NCBI GenBank assembly: GCA_963708235.1
Contig: OY970200.1
Coordinates: 2,480,001-2,544,000 of the forward strand
Length of the DNA stretch: 64,000 nucleotides
Source: G963708235 sp963708235
Lineage (GTDB): Bacteria > Actinomycetota > Acidimicrobiia > Spongiisociales > UBA5794
Reading direction: 5' to 3'
Within the stretch, counting starts at the first letter, position 1. Every line of letters starts with the position of its first letter. The notes below the pieces were generated by a model. The model was not told the DNA's origin. It did not search any database and was given only the letters and a program-made list of their open reading frames with translations. The position numbers and the translations under genes were made by a program. This document shows, one piece after another, positions 54,400 to 62,931 of this stretch.

Positions 54400-54480
54400 C
54401 GGTCTAAGTCGTGCGCCCCGGGGACCCTCCGGGCGGCGCACCTTCCAAATCAGAAGCCCGCCCAAGCTGGCGGGCTTTTT
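54400..54480 (+). ncRNA. Candidate small RNA or attenuator ending in an intrinsic terminator
   Basis: About 80 nt downstream of a good promoter. GTGCGCC ... GGCGCAC and an inner CCCGG/CCGGG stem fold the middle, and the 3' end is a classical terminator: GCCCGCC (54456-54462) with GGCGGGC (54469-54475) followed by TTTTT. It could be a free small RNA, or a leader controlling the excisionase gene 75 bp downstream. Confidence 0.55.
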
Positions 54481-54554
54481 CGCGCCCGGAGCGCGTCCAA
54501 CATCACCACGGTTGGCGCTCCGGGCGCTGCCGCGCCCGAAAGGAGTCGTGGACG

Positions 54555-54755
54555 ATGCAAGAGCATCTCACCGTCGGCGAGGCTGCGAGTTACCTCCGGC
54601 TCACGCCCGGAGCTATGCACACCCAGCGCCACCGCGGCGAACGACCCGGATCTCTCGGAATTCGAGTTGGCCGAAAGCTGATCTACCGACGCGCCGACCT
54701 GGATCGCTACCTGGACGAACTGTTCGTCGCCCAGACCGAAGCGGTGGGTCGATGA
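54555..54755 (+). CDS. Excisionase-like helix-turn-helix protein
   Basis: 66 aa from ATG 54555 (AAAGGAGTCGTGG upstream). The MerR/Xis-type HTH reads LTVGEAASYLRLTPGAMHTQ, with a wing (RKLIYRRADLDRYLDELF). It probably directs excision with the integrase or regulates the element. The stop overlaps the ATG of the next gene, the first of a coupled series. Confidence 0.87.
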   Translation: MQEHLTVGEAASYLRLTPGAMHTQRHRGERPGSLGIRVGRKLIYRRADLDRYLDELFVAQTEAVGR

Positions 54756-54955
54756 CACGACGAGGGCCCGCCGGAACGGGCCCCGTCAACACTTCGCCGA
54801 CCAGCGAGTACGCCAAGACTACCACTGATCGCCCTGGCCGCCTGGACGTCTGGGGCGAAATCGGTGGCCAGCTTCGTGTCGAGCTCGCCCGTCTTGAGCG
54901 CCAGCGACGCCTCGATCGACTTGCCGAAGCTCGGACTTTGGCGGTGCTGCGATGA
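54752..54955 (+). CDS. Hypothetical 67-aa protein
   Basis: Starts by overlap (ATGA) with the excisionase stop and ends by overlap with the DUF3631 gene start. The chain is basic with a helical C-terminal half (ELARLERQRRLDRLAEARTL). No family recognised; the coupling is the main support. Confidence 0.6.
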   Translation: MTRRGPAGTGPVNTSPTSEYAKTTTDRPGRLDVWGEIGGQLRVELARLERQRRLDRLAEARTLAVLR

Positions 54956-56251
54956 GTGTGGGAAGGGTGACAACTCCACCTGATCGCTGCACGTTCTGCG
55001 ATCAGGTGGAGGGACCTCTGCGCCCCATTCTCGACGGCCGTCAACAGGTCTGCGAGCCGTGCTGGAAGGCGCGAGGGAAGTCAGCGACCGGGATCAGCAT
55101 CCTGGACGACGTGTCGATGTTCCTGGGGAGATTCGTCGCATATCCGTCGACCTCGACGCAGGTCGCACACACCCTCTGGGTTGCACACACCCACTTCATG
55201 GACCGTTGGGAGTCCACACCGAGGATCGCGTTCCTCTCACCTGAACCCGGTTCCGGCAAGACCCGAGCCCTCGAGGTGTCGGAGCTTCTGGTCCCTCGCC
55301 CTGTCGAAGCCGTGAACGTCACCCCGGCCTACCTGTTCCGCAAGGTCGCCGACGAGGCCGGGGCGCCAACGATTTTGTTCGACGAGATCGACACAGTGTT
55401 CGGCCCGAGGGCGAAGGACAACGAAGAGATCCGGGGACTGCTGAATGCTGGCCACCGGCGTGGCGCCGTCGCGGGTCGATGCGTGGTGAAGGGGAAGGTG
55501 GTCACGACCGAGGAGATCCCGGCATATTCCGCGGTTGCCCTCGCAGGACTCGGCGGGCTCCCTGACACGCTCCTGTCCCGCTCGGTCGTGGTGAGGATGC
55601 GTCGAAGAGCACCTGGTGAACAGGTCGAGCAGTTCCGACGTCGACTCCACAAGGACGACGGCCACGCCCTTCGGGACCGTCTCAGTGACTGGGCGAACGA
55701 AGCCGAGATGGACGGCTGGCCGATCATGCCGGACGGTGTCGAGGATCGCAACGCAGACGTCTGGGAAGCGCTTCTCGCTGTAGCCGACGCCGCTGGTGGA
55801 GCATGGCCAGGTCGGGCCCGGGCCGCATGTGTGGCACTTGTGGCGCAATCGAGAGAGAGCACACCCAGTCTGGGGGTTCGACTCCTCGCCGATCTCCGCA
55901 CGGTGTTCGGCGATCAGGATGCCATGTCCACCGACGCCATCTTGAAGGCGTTGTGTGATCTCGACGAAGCGCCATGGGGAGACCTTCGTGGCCGTCCTCT
56001 TGATCCACGACGTCTGGCGCGGTTCCTCAAGGACTACGAGATCGAGCGCGACCAAAGTCCGGATCGGTGCCACGACACCCCGCGGCTACCGCAGCGTCGA
56101 CCTGTGGGATGCCTGGACTCGCTACGTGCCCCTCCCTACGGAAACGGAACATCCGGAACATCAGGAACAACCCGGCCCCGTCGTTCCTGATGTTCCACTT
56201 GTTCCACAACTACGGGAGGCGAACCCACAAGGCGAGGTGTCACCATGGTGA
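54952..56251 (+). CDS. DUF3631 ATPase, replication-type protein, frameshifted near 56045
   Basis: Probable DNA-processing ATPase of the element. A four-cysteine zinc knuckle (CTFCDQVEG and QVCEPCWKA) opens the chain. Walker A is SPEPGSGKTRALEV (about residue 100) and Walker B TILFDEIDTVFG (about 145). These are the DUF3631 features found in mobile-element primase-helicase proteins. The first frame loses the domain's end after FLKDYEI. In the +1 frame SATKVRIGATTPRGYRSVDL and WDAWTRYVPLP continue to the stop at 56251. One extra base near 56045 gives a chain of 433 codons. The two frames are one protein in my reading. Confidence 0.8.
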
Positions 56252-56511
56252 TGCCAGGAGACCTTCGAGGGATCGACGTCCGTCACCTCGTCGCCTGGCA
56301 CTGGGTAGACACGGGCCAGCGATTGCACCTCGTTGCGACCGTCCCCGACGACGCCGGTAGACAGGTGTGGATCGACCACGACGCCGGTGGCCGGGTCTGG
56401 GCCCGGTGCGGCACCAGCCCGAGCGCAACCGCAGGTCGATGGCCCTCCACCAGCTCGGCGCCCGTGTGTGGGCTCTGCTGGCGGATCCTGGCCAAGGAGC
56501 TGTCACCGTGA
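56245..56511 (+). CDS. Hypothetical protein, 88 aa
   Basis: Starts 7 bp before the DUF3631 stop. Beta-strand rich (GQRLHLVATVPDDAGRQVWI, then a Cys pair in APVCGLCWRI). No family recognised. Coupled at both ends to its neighbours, which supports it as a real gene. Confidence 0.5.
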   Translation: MVMPGDLRGIDVRHLVAWHWVDTGQRLHLVATVPDDAGRQVWIDHDAGGRVWARCGTSPSATAGRWPSTSSAPVCGLCWRILAKELSP

Positions 56512-56810
56512 CCGCCGGCAACGGTGGAGCGGTGCGTCGGTGGCACTGTGACAAGTGCGGCGGCCGCTGGACAACACCGGCAACCGTCGTGTCCCTTTTC
56601 CATCGCTGCTCGCCGGCGGCGCAACGCGCCCACCGTGACCGTCTCCGGGCGGCGGTGCAAGAGCGCCTCGCCGCCCGCAAGGCCCGCATCTGGCATCGAG
56701 ACCTCGCCGCCCTGGCCGACGAGCTGTATCCACGCCGGGAGGCGACACCGGAGGAGTCTCGAACGGCCCTGAAGTCGGGGCGTCCTCCGGGTTCGGGGTC
56801 GGACAGATGA
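56508..56810 (+). CDS. Small zinc-binding protein, 100 aa
   Basis: GTG start at 56508 overlaps the previous stop. A cysteine pattern RWHCDKCGGRWTTP followed by FHRCSP suggests a zinc knuckle, and the C-terminal half is helical and basic. Family unknown. Confidence 0.5.
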   Translation: MTAGNGGAVRRWHCDKCGGRWTTPATVVSLFHRCSPAAQRAHRDRLRAAVQERLAARKARIWHRDLAALADELYPRREATPEESRTALKSGRPPGSGSDR

Positions 56811-57064
56811 TCGACTCTGAGCGTGTCGATGTCGCTCGCCGGCTCATGGACTTGGCCGATCGCTCGCCGGGAAAGGAGCGCCCGCTTTTGACCCGAGCTT
56901 CCCGCCTGCTGCTCGAGCTCCCGTCGCCCTCGACACAGACGGAAGGGTCTCGCTGTCACGGTTGCGGCCGTGAGATTGAGCAGCAGCGTCGGGGCCGGCG
57001 CCGGAAATGGTGCTCTGAGCGGTGTCGGGACGGGTCACGGTTGCCCGGAAAATCCCGGAAATGA
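56807..57064 (+). CDS. Small zinc-finger protein, 85 aa
   Basis: ATG overlaps the previous stop (ATGA). The helical N-terminus (DVARRLMDLADRSPGKERP) precedes CHGCGREIEQQ and KWCSERCRD, the same treble-clef type of pattern as in the protein at 53963. A DNA-binding role is plausible but not shown. The next 118 bp (57065-57182) carry no gene I can support. Confidence 0.6.
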   Translation: MIDSERVDVARRLMDLADRSPGKERPLLTRASRLLLELPSPSTQTEGSRCHGCGREIEQQRRGRRRKWCSERCRDGSRLPGKSRK

Positions 57065-57182
57065 GATCGTCGGCTCCTGCTGGGTCTCCCTGCTGGCTCT
57101 CGGAGGGTCTACGTCTCCCCTTCGAGGGCCGGCAGGGAGAACCGTCCAGCCACATCGACCGGAAGCTGGAAGGAGATACCAG

Positions 57183-57404
57183 GTGATCGAGTCCCGTTTG
57201 GCGACCGATATCGCCGCGGCCCACGGTCTTGACTTGGCCGACGCCAGGGCGCTGGCGCTGATGGCCGACTCCGCAGACGAGGCGTGCGACCTGGCTCACA
57301 GGTTCGCCGCGGCTACCGATTGTTCCGTCTGCGGAGTGAAGGCGACGGGGCTATCGGTCGGCATGGAGCGGGCAACCGCGCACCCACACCGGCGCCGCCG
57401 ATGA
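57183..57404 (+). CDS. Hypothetical protein, 73 aa
   Basis: GTG start at 57183 with a strong RBS (GGAAGGAGATACCAG). Helical, rich in Ala and Asp (GLDLADARALALMADSADEA), with one CSVC pair. The stop overlaps the next start. No family recognised. Confidence 0.55.
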   Translation: MIESRLATDIAAAHGLDLADARALALMADSADEACDLAHRFAAATDCSVCGVKATGLSVGMERATAHPHRRRR

Positions 57405-57790
57405 GACTATCGGCGCAGGATCGTCCCGCGGTCCCGGCTGCTGAGCAGCGGCGACGCGATTGGGCAACGAAGCAGGCCGCTGATCGGCGGGCAGCGATCG
57501 TGCTCCTCAAGCGCGACATCCCGGGGCACATTCTTACGGAACTGATGGAGTTGGTGGGGAGGGCCGGGCCGGACCTTGATCGGCGTGACGCCCGCAAGCT
57601 CAAGCGCCTCATCGATACCTCTGGCTACGAAGCCACCATGACAGCGCACAGGGGCCACCACGGCTGGCCTCGCGAGATCCCGTCGACGAAGGCCGTTGCC
57701 GAAGCTATCGCAGGTCTCGCCGACGACCACCGCCTCCTCGTCGAAGGGATCAACGCCATCTGGAACCAGAAACGGGAGACTTGGCAATGA
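57401..57790 (+). CDS. Hypothetical protein, 129 aa
   Basis: ATG at 57401 overlaps the previous stop (ATGA). A helical N-terminal half (RDWATKQAADRRAAIVLLKR) is followed by IPGHILTELMELVGRAGPDL. No motif points to function. Part of the coupled series leading to the tape-measure gene. Confidence 0.55.
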   Translation: MRLSAQDRPAVPAAEQRRRDWATKQAADRRAAIVLLKRDIPGHILTELMELVGRAGPDLDRRDARKLKRLIDTSGYEATMTAHRGHHGWPREIPSTKAVAEAIAGLADDHRLLVEGINAIWNQKRETWQ

Positions 57791-58176
57791 AGAAGACACG
57801 TACGGAGCGCATCCTCGAGCTCGCCCGCCACAAGTCCGAATGGTCGACCGTCTCCAGCACGACACGTGCCAACCGGCTCGCCAAGTTGGAGGCCGATCGG
57901 CGGGCGTTCGGGTTCACCCAGGGTCGGCGCACCACCGAGACCCGCAAGCAACGAAACGCCGCCCTCCTGGCGTCGGAGCGCCGGCTGGGTCTGACGTGCG
58001 ATGGCTGTGGCGCCTCGACCACCCCGACGATCGGCCCGGACGGTCGCCGAACCGGTGGCTCCTCCACTTTCAAGCTCAAGGACGGGGTTCGGCGGTACTG
58101 CATGCCCTGCGGAGCCACAACGGGGCGCGCCAAGCTCTTCGGCGCTCGCCCGAACCGCAAGCGGTCACGACGGTGA
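57787..58176 (+). CDS. Hypothetical zinc-knuckle protein, 129 aa
   Basis: ATG at 57787 overlaps the previous stop. A helical N-terminal half (TERILELARHKSEWSTVSST) precedes a four-Cys pattern, TCDGCGAST and RRYCMPCGAT. It could bind nucleic acid. Family unknown. Confidence 0.55.
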   Translation: MKKTRTERILELARHKSEWSTVSSTTRANRLAKLEADRRAFGFTQGRRTTETRKQRNAALLASERRLGLTCDGCGASTTPTIGPDGRRTGGSSTFKLKDGVRRYCMPCGATTGRAKLFGARPNRKRSRR

Positions 58177-58487
58177 CGGTCACGCTCACCGGCACCCCGC
58201 CAACCCTCCCCGACGTCTCCCGGGCGGCACGGTCGATGCGCTCCGGTCTCCGCCACCTCGACCGCTGGGCCCGCCGTCTCGCCGGTGTCGCTCGTCGTGT
58301 GCTGCGGCGGCGCTCCACCATCGGGGCGCGCACGTCGCGACGTAGCGCACCTCGCCGCCGACGGTCGAGCCGGAGGAGCACCGCCGACCCTGGCGGTGGT
58401 GGTGAACCTCCGCCACCACCACGGTGGTGGCACCAGCAGCACCGCGTAGTCGCGTGCCCCGCCGCGGGGGTGTCCCGTGGCTCGTGA
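58173..58487 (+). CDS. Hypothetical basic protein, 104 aa
   Basis: GTG at 58173 overlaps the previous stop (GTGA). Arg-rich (RRLAGVARRVLRRRS) with a Gly/Pro run near the C-terminus. It overlaps the tape-measure start by 11 nt. Coding status is less certain than its neighbours, because such Arg-rich frames also arise by chance. Confidence 0.4.
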   Translation: MTVTLTGTPPTLPDVSRAARSMRSGLRHLDRWARRLAGVARRVLRRRSTIGARTSRRSAPRRRRSSRRSTADPGGGGEPPPPPRWWHQQHRVVACPAAGVSRGS

Positions 58488-61092
58488 ACGTACCGTCAAA
58501 GTCACTCTTGTCGGTGACGCTTCATCGATTCAGCGGGCGTTCCAGCAGGGCGCCGGCGCTGCCGGCAAGTTCGAGATGGGCCTCGGGAAGGTCGCCCGTC
58601 TCGTCGGTATCGGCGGATTCGCTCTGGCCCTCAAGAAGGGCGCCACCGCCGCCGTCAACCTCGCTTCCGACTTCGAGTTGTCGATGGCGAAGATCGTCGG
58701 TCTCGTCGGTGTCTCTAGGGACCAGGTCGACGCCTGGGGCCAGGACATCATCGAGATGGCCCCGAAGCTCGGGAAGGCCCCGCAGGAACTCGCTGAGGGT
58801 CTGTTCTTCGTCACGTCGGCGGGTATCCGTGGCGCCGCCGCGATGGACGTCCTCGAGAAGTCCGCGAAGGCGTCCGCTGCCGGTCTTGGCGAAACGAAGG
58901 TCATTGCTGACCTGGTGACGTCGGCGATCAACGCATACGGCGAGGAGAACCTCTCCGCCGGTCAAGCAACCGACATTCTCGTCAACGCTGTCCGTGAAGG
59001 TAAAGCCGAGGCGTCCGATATGGCGGCCGTGCTCGGCAACGTGCTGCCGGTGGCGTCCGAGATGGGTGTCACATTCGATCAGGTCGCTGCGTCTGTCGCT
59101 GCGATGACCCGTACCGGTACGGATGCTGCTACGGCAACGACGCAGCTCCGGGCCATCATGGTGGGGCTGCTGAAGCCTGCTGCGCAGGCGGAGGCGCAGC
59201 TCGCTGCGATGGGGACGTCGTCGCAGGAGATGCGGGACAAGATCCGCAACGACGGGCTCCTCTCCGCCCTGTCTGAGTTGCGGGATTTGACGAACCAGTA
59301 CGGCGAGGACGCCGTCGCCAAGGTGTTCCCGAACGTCCGGGCACTCGCCGGAACCCTGGACCTGATGGGTTCCAACGCGGAGGACAACGTCGCCGTGTTC
59401 GAGTCCCTCGCGGACTCCACCGGCGTTCTCGATGAGGCGTTCGCTGCGGTCGCTGATACCGCGGCGTTCAAGTTCCAGCAGGCACTCGCCGAAATGCAGA
59501 CCATCGGGATCGAAGTCGGTCAGCAGATGCTGCCAATGATCGTCGACGGGTTGCAGACCGTCACGCCATGGCTTGTCGCTGCTGGTGGCGCCGCCGCTGA
59601 TTTCGTGGCCGGGATCGATACCGTCGTCGGGATCATCGGTGACCTGCCGGGAGCGGCGAAGCTCGCCGTGGTGGCCCTGGGTGGAATCCTCACGGCCCTC
59701 AAGCTCGTCATCGCTCACCCCGTCGTTGCCGGTATCGCTGCCATCGCGGCCGGTATCGCCCTCATCGGTGACCGGGCGCGGGAGAACCGCGACGAAGTCG
59801 CCGCTATGGCTGAGGACGTGGAACGGCTCGGTCGCATCGAGCTACCCACGATCGCCGACTCGCTCGGGGCGATCCCCGGTAAGGACATCGCCCGCCTCCG
59901 CGAGCTCGGCGTCACCCTGGAGGACGTCCGCACCGAGCTGGAGAAGGGCCCCGACTCGTTCGCGAAGTGGCGTTACGAGCTGACAACGTCCGGCGCGTCA
60001 GCGAAGTTGTCAGCGAAGGACTCCGGTGAACTCAGCCGGGCGCTTGAGCACCTCGGGAACCAGTTCACTGACGCTTCCGTAGCGGCCAAGCGCGCCGAGA
60101 ACGAACGCCGCACCCAGATCGCTACCGAGACCGGCTACCTCGACGTCCTCCGCCAACAGGGCGCCGTCCTTTCCGGTGAAGCCATCCCGGCCAGCCAGCG
60201 GGCGACGGGCGCGTTCGGTGAGCAGACGGACGCCGCCCTCGACCTCGAGGAGGCGCTCGGCGACGCTGAGGGAGCGACGGAGGACCTCGCCGAGGAAACC
60301 AAGAGCTTGGAGCAGCGACTCCTCGACGCCACCGCGGCGCAAGAGTCCCTCTCCGGCGTCATGCGAGACGCTGCGGATCCCGTGGCCAACGCCATCACAC
60401 GGGTCAAAAACTATGAAGACGCCGTCGCCGACCTCGATGCCAAGCAGAAGGACGGGAAGACGTCCGCCGAGGACCTCGCCAACGCCCAGATCGAAGTCGG
60501 ACTCAAGGCACTCGAAGCCCAGGCAGCACTCGACGAGATCAGCCTCGATGACCTCGACGCAGCGATCCAGGCATTCGCCACCTCAACCGGACTCAGCCGC
60601 GAGGCCGTCGTCGACCTCCTCGCCCAGCTCGGCATCCTCGACGGCAAGAAGATCCGCGCCATCCTGGAGATCCAAGCCCCGATCGTCCGCTACGCCCAGG
60701 AAGGCCAGCGGCTCGTACCGCGCCCCGGCGGCCACATCATGATGGAGAAGGGCGGCATCACCCGCCCAGGCAAGGCCGTCGACGCCATCGTCGGAGAAGG
60801 CTCCGCCCAGGAGGCCGTCATCCCCCTGGACCAGCGCGGCATTCACTTCATGGTCGAAGCCATGCGCCAGGCCCTCGGCGGCAGGCCCAACGCCGCCGGG
60901 ATGATCCAAGGCCAAGCGGAGCCCACCGGTCTCACCCACGAGCTCCTCCGCAGCATCAGCGCCGGGATCGACCGCCTGACCGAATCAGCACCCCCCACCG
61001 TCGAAGTCGGCCAGGTCATCCTTCAAGGTCTCCCCGGCCAGGTCGCATTCGACGTAGCAAACCGGATCGCATCAGAAGCGAGGTGGTCATGA
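58477..61092 (+). CDS. Phage tail tape-measure protein (TP901 type)
   Basis: 871 aa from GTG 58477. The TP901 domain occupies about residues 45-400: SDFELSMAKIVGLVGVSRDQ, then GTDAATATTQLRAIMVGLLK and VFESLADSTGVLDEAFAAVAD. Hydrophobic segments (AAKLAVVALGGILTALKLVI, AGIAAIAAGIALIG) follow, as in tape-measure proteins of siphophages. The C-terminal part carries the HIMMEKGGITRPGKAVDAIV region near the end. These proteins set tail length and contact the membrane during infection. No other structural phage gene is visible beside it, which is unusual; see findings. Confidence 0.93.
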   Translation: MARERTVKVTLVGDASSIQRAFQQGAGAAGKFEMGLGKVARLVGIGGFALALKKGATAAVNLASDFELSMAKIVGLVGVSRDQVDAWGQDIIEMAPKLGKAPQELAEGLFFVTSAGIRGAAAMDVLEKSAKASAAGLGETKVIADLVTSAINAYGEENLSAGQATDILVNAVREGKAEASDMAAVLGNVLPVASEMGVTFDQVAASVAAMTRTGTDAATATTQLRAIMVGLLKPAAQAEAQLAAMGTSSQEMRDKIRNDGLLSALSELRDLTNQYGEDAVAKVFPNVRALAGTLDLMGSNAEDNVAVFESLADSTGVLDEAFAAVADTAAFKFQQALAEMQTIGIEVGQQMLPMIVDGLQTVTPWLVAAGGAAADFVAGIDTVVGIIGDLPGAAKLAVVALGGILTALKLVIAHPVVAGIAAIAAGIALIGDRARENRDEVAAMAEDVERLGRIELPTIADSLGAIPGKDIARLRELGVTLEDVRTELEKGPDSFAKWRYELTTSGASAKLSAKDSGELSRALEHLGNQFTDASVAAKRAENERRTQIATETGYLDVLRQQGAVLSGEAIPASQRATGAFGEQTDAALDLEEALGDAEGATEDLAEETKSLEQRLLDATAAQESLSGVMRDAADPVANAITRVKNYEDAVADLDAKQKDGKTSAEDLANAQIEVGLKALEAQAALDEISLDDLDAAIQAFATSTGLSREAVVDLLAQLGILDGKKIRAILEIQAPIVRYAQEGQRLVPRPGGHIMMEKGGITRPGKAVDAIVGEGSAQEAVIPLDQRGIHFMVEAMRQALGGRPNAAGMIQGQAEPTGLTHELLRSISAGIDRLTESAPPTVEVGQVILQGLPGQVAFDVANRIASEARWS

Positions 61093-61538
61093 ACTACTCC
61101 AACCGAGGCAGACGGCGTCGGGCTCCGAAGCCCCGCACCGCTCGCCACTCCGCAGCAGCCGCAGCATTCAGCGTCCGGGAGGTACCCGATCCAGACGGGG
61201 CCCCCCCGGAGAGAGGGCGCCACACCGTCACCGCCCGCTACGCCATCCGAATGGGCCGAGACGCCGCAACCGGCGTCATGATCGCAGGTGAACAACTCAG
61301 AGCCCCCGCCTGTCTATGCGACGGGGCGGGCACCATCACCCGCACCCATCCCACCGAGATCCGCCTCACCATCACCCATGGCCTTGGCTGCCCGATCCCA
61401 ACCATCACCAGCACCCACGTACGCCGCATCATCCGCGACCACATCCACGCCGCCCGTGCCGAACTCACCCCAGGAGACCAGGGGCCAGGGGGTAGGGGGG
61501 GAGGGTCGGCATCGCGAACCGGACCAGGCCAGCCCTAG
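61089..61538 (+). CDS. Hypothetical protein, 149 aa
   Basis: ATG at 61089 overlaps the tape-measure stop (ATGA). Basic N-terminus (NRGRRRRAPKPRTARHSAAA), a middle with a CLCDG cysteine pair, and a Gly-rich end. Position directly after a tape-measure gene often means a tail or regulatory protein, but no motif confirms that. Function unknown. Confidence 0.55.
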   Translation: MNYSNRGRRRRAPKPRTARHSAAAAAFSVREVPDPDGAPPERGRHTVTARYAIRMGRDAATGVMIAGEQLRAPACLCDGAGTITRTHPTEIRLTITHGLGCPIPTITSTHVRRIIRDHIHAARAELTPGDQGPGGRGGGSASRTGPGQP

Positions 61539-61606
61539 AGACCCGGCCCCTCTTTCTTTTTTCGCTGACCCAGGGTTTTCTGAGAGGGCAAGGAGTAGAA
61601 GGAACA

Positions 61607-61885
61607 ATGAATCCCGCCCGCTGCGGAGTGTGCTCAGACCGGATCCCGCAGGGCCATGGCCGAGGACGACCTCGCCGCTACTGCGGCGCCGATTGCGCGT
61701 CGACGGCTCAGAAGGCTGCGATCGCAAGGTGGAAGGCTGCGGGCGGCTCCGCCGCTCTCCCTCCGGTCGCCGAGTGCATCGACTGCGGCGAGGAACTCGG
61801 GAAACCGGGCCTGGGCCGGCGGCGCCTCCGATGCGGCCCCTGCCGAGGCACAGAGCGACGCCGACGCCAGAGACACCCCGCCTAG
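61607..61885 (+). CDS. Small zinc-finger protein, 92 aa
   Basis: ATG at 61607 with AAGGAACA upstream. Two cysteine clusters: CGVCSDRIPQ with RYCGADCAS, and CIDCGEE with RCGPCRG. The first matches the treble-clef type seen at 53963 and 56807. A nucleic-acid-binding role is plausible. Confidence 0.65.
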   Translation: MNPARCGVCSDRIPQGHGRGRPRRYCGADCASTAQKAAIARWKAAGGSAALPPVAECIDCGEELGKPGLGRRRLRCGPCRGTERRRRQRHPA

Positions 61886-62129
61886 GCCATTGGTCGGTGT
61901 CGAGATGAAGCCATCCGACCGTGCCTTTCGACGCAACTCAATCAATGACACTCATGCCTCTAACAACACCAGTGTGGGATTGCAGTCTCAGGGGTGTGTG
62001 CCGATTTGTCGAAACCATCACAATCGCATCGACACTCACGCTATGAGGGATCATCCAAATAATGGTCTTGCCGTCAAATTGCAAGGACGGCTATCCTTGG
62101 CAAGTACCGAGGATGTCGGTCGCTGGTGG

Positions 62130-62217
62130 CGGAGGTGGTGGGATTCGAACCCACGAGAAGCGCTCAGCCCCTGCCCATTTTTGAGATGGGTGCCATCGGC
62201 CACTAGGCGACACCTCC
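62130..62217 (-). tRNA. tRNA with serine-type body and CAA anticodon
   Basis: An 88-nt gene with acceptor GGAGGTG/CACCTCC, a D arm starting TCGCCTAGTGGCC, anticodon stem CCCAT/ATGGG with loop CTCAAAA, a long variable arm and T arm GTGGG-TTCGAAT-CCCAC. CCA is encoded. Body and discriminator G are serine-like, but the anticodon CAA reads the leucine codon UUG. It is not a selenocysteine tRNA: position 33 T places CAA, not TCA, in the anticodon. A scanner may label it Leu or Ser. The 244 bp to its right in transcription terms (61886-62129) are relatively AT-rich and hold no gene I can support. Confidence 0.88.
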
Positions 62218-62564
62218 GAGAGCCTATCGGAGGGACGGACAGCAGTTCCTAGGCTGCTCTCCGTCTCTCCGTGGCTCAATTCTGTTGTGGCGCCATCGTA
62301 CCGGATCCCAGCGTGGAATCACACTGATGTAACCCGGCCTCGCCCTCCCACGACCCTTTGCGGCGTCGGCCAGACAGGCGCACGGGCACGGCACCGCAAA
62401 CAACCCTTGCGCTCGAAGAGCTTCCGCCCGGCCACCTTCCCGGGCGTTCGGCAGCTTGTAGAACTGTCCCGACTCGACGCGCGCATATCCTCACCGAGGC
62501 AACGGCAGCGGGGAGCATGGCGGCACAGCGCCGGGGTCGGCCCCGGGCCGAGGCTGTCGGTGGC

Positions 62565-62855
62565 TTACTCCAAGTGCGGCGCCGCCGCTTGGTACCCGGC
62601 GTTGGTGATCTTCGTGATGACCTCCGCTGTGGCGGGCGGCTGGCGATTGGCCATGGCCTTGCCGCCCAGGAGTTCGATATACCCGAGGTCGCTGAGTTTC
62701 AGCTTGATCGCTCTTTTTGGACCGATCCCGAGCTCGCTGACGGCGTCCTCGAAGCTCTGGGCGGGGTTTCGAGCAAGTAGGTCCAACGTCTCGTCCCTGC
62801 TGGCTCGGACCATGTGCACAAGAACCTTCATCGCGTCGGCGCTCGATATGGTCAT
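62565..62855 (-). CDS. Hypothetical protein, 96 aa
   Basis: From ATG 62855, helical with a repeated pattern (SSADAMKVLVHMVRASRDET, and FEDAVSELGIGPKRAIKLKL) that could be a small HTH. No family recognised. The frame opens to 63014 but lacks an RBS there. The 350 bp between it and the tRNA (62218-62564) hold no gene I can support. It overlaps nothing on the other strand that looks real. Confidence 0.5.
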   Translation of the reverse strand: MTISSADAMKVLVHMVRASRDETLDLLARNPAQSFEDAVSELGIGPKRAIKLKLSDLGYIELLGGKAMANRQPPATAEVITKITNAGYQAAAPHLE

Positions 62856-62931
62856 CCCACCTGCCCCTCGCTCGGTGGCTCTCGATTGGCGGGAGCCGTT
62901 CGGCCGAAACCTTAGGGGCTCTCGCTGCCCC

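Noticed and set aside
62130..62217. Selenocysteine tRNA
   Set aside because: The loop is CTCAAAA, so with T at position 33 the anticodon is CAA, not TCA, and the acceptor stem is 7 bp rather than 8.
62276..62518. Leftward 80-aa frame beside the odd tRNA
   Set aside because: No RBS, Arg/Gly-rich composition and no domain; treated as noncoding.
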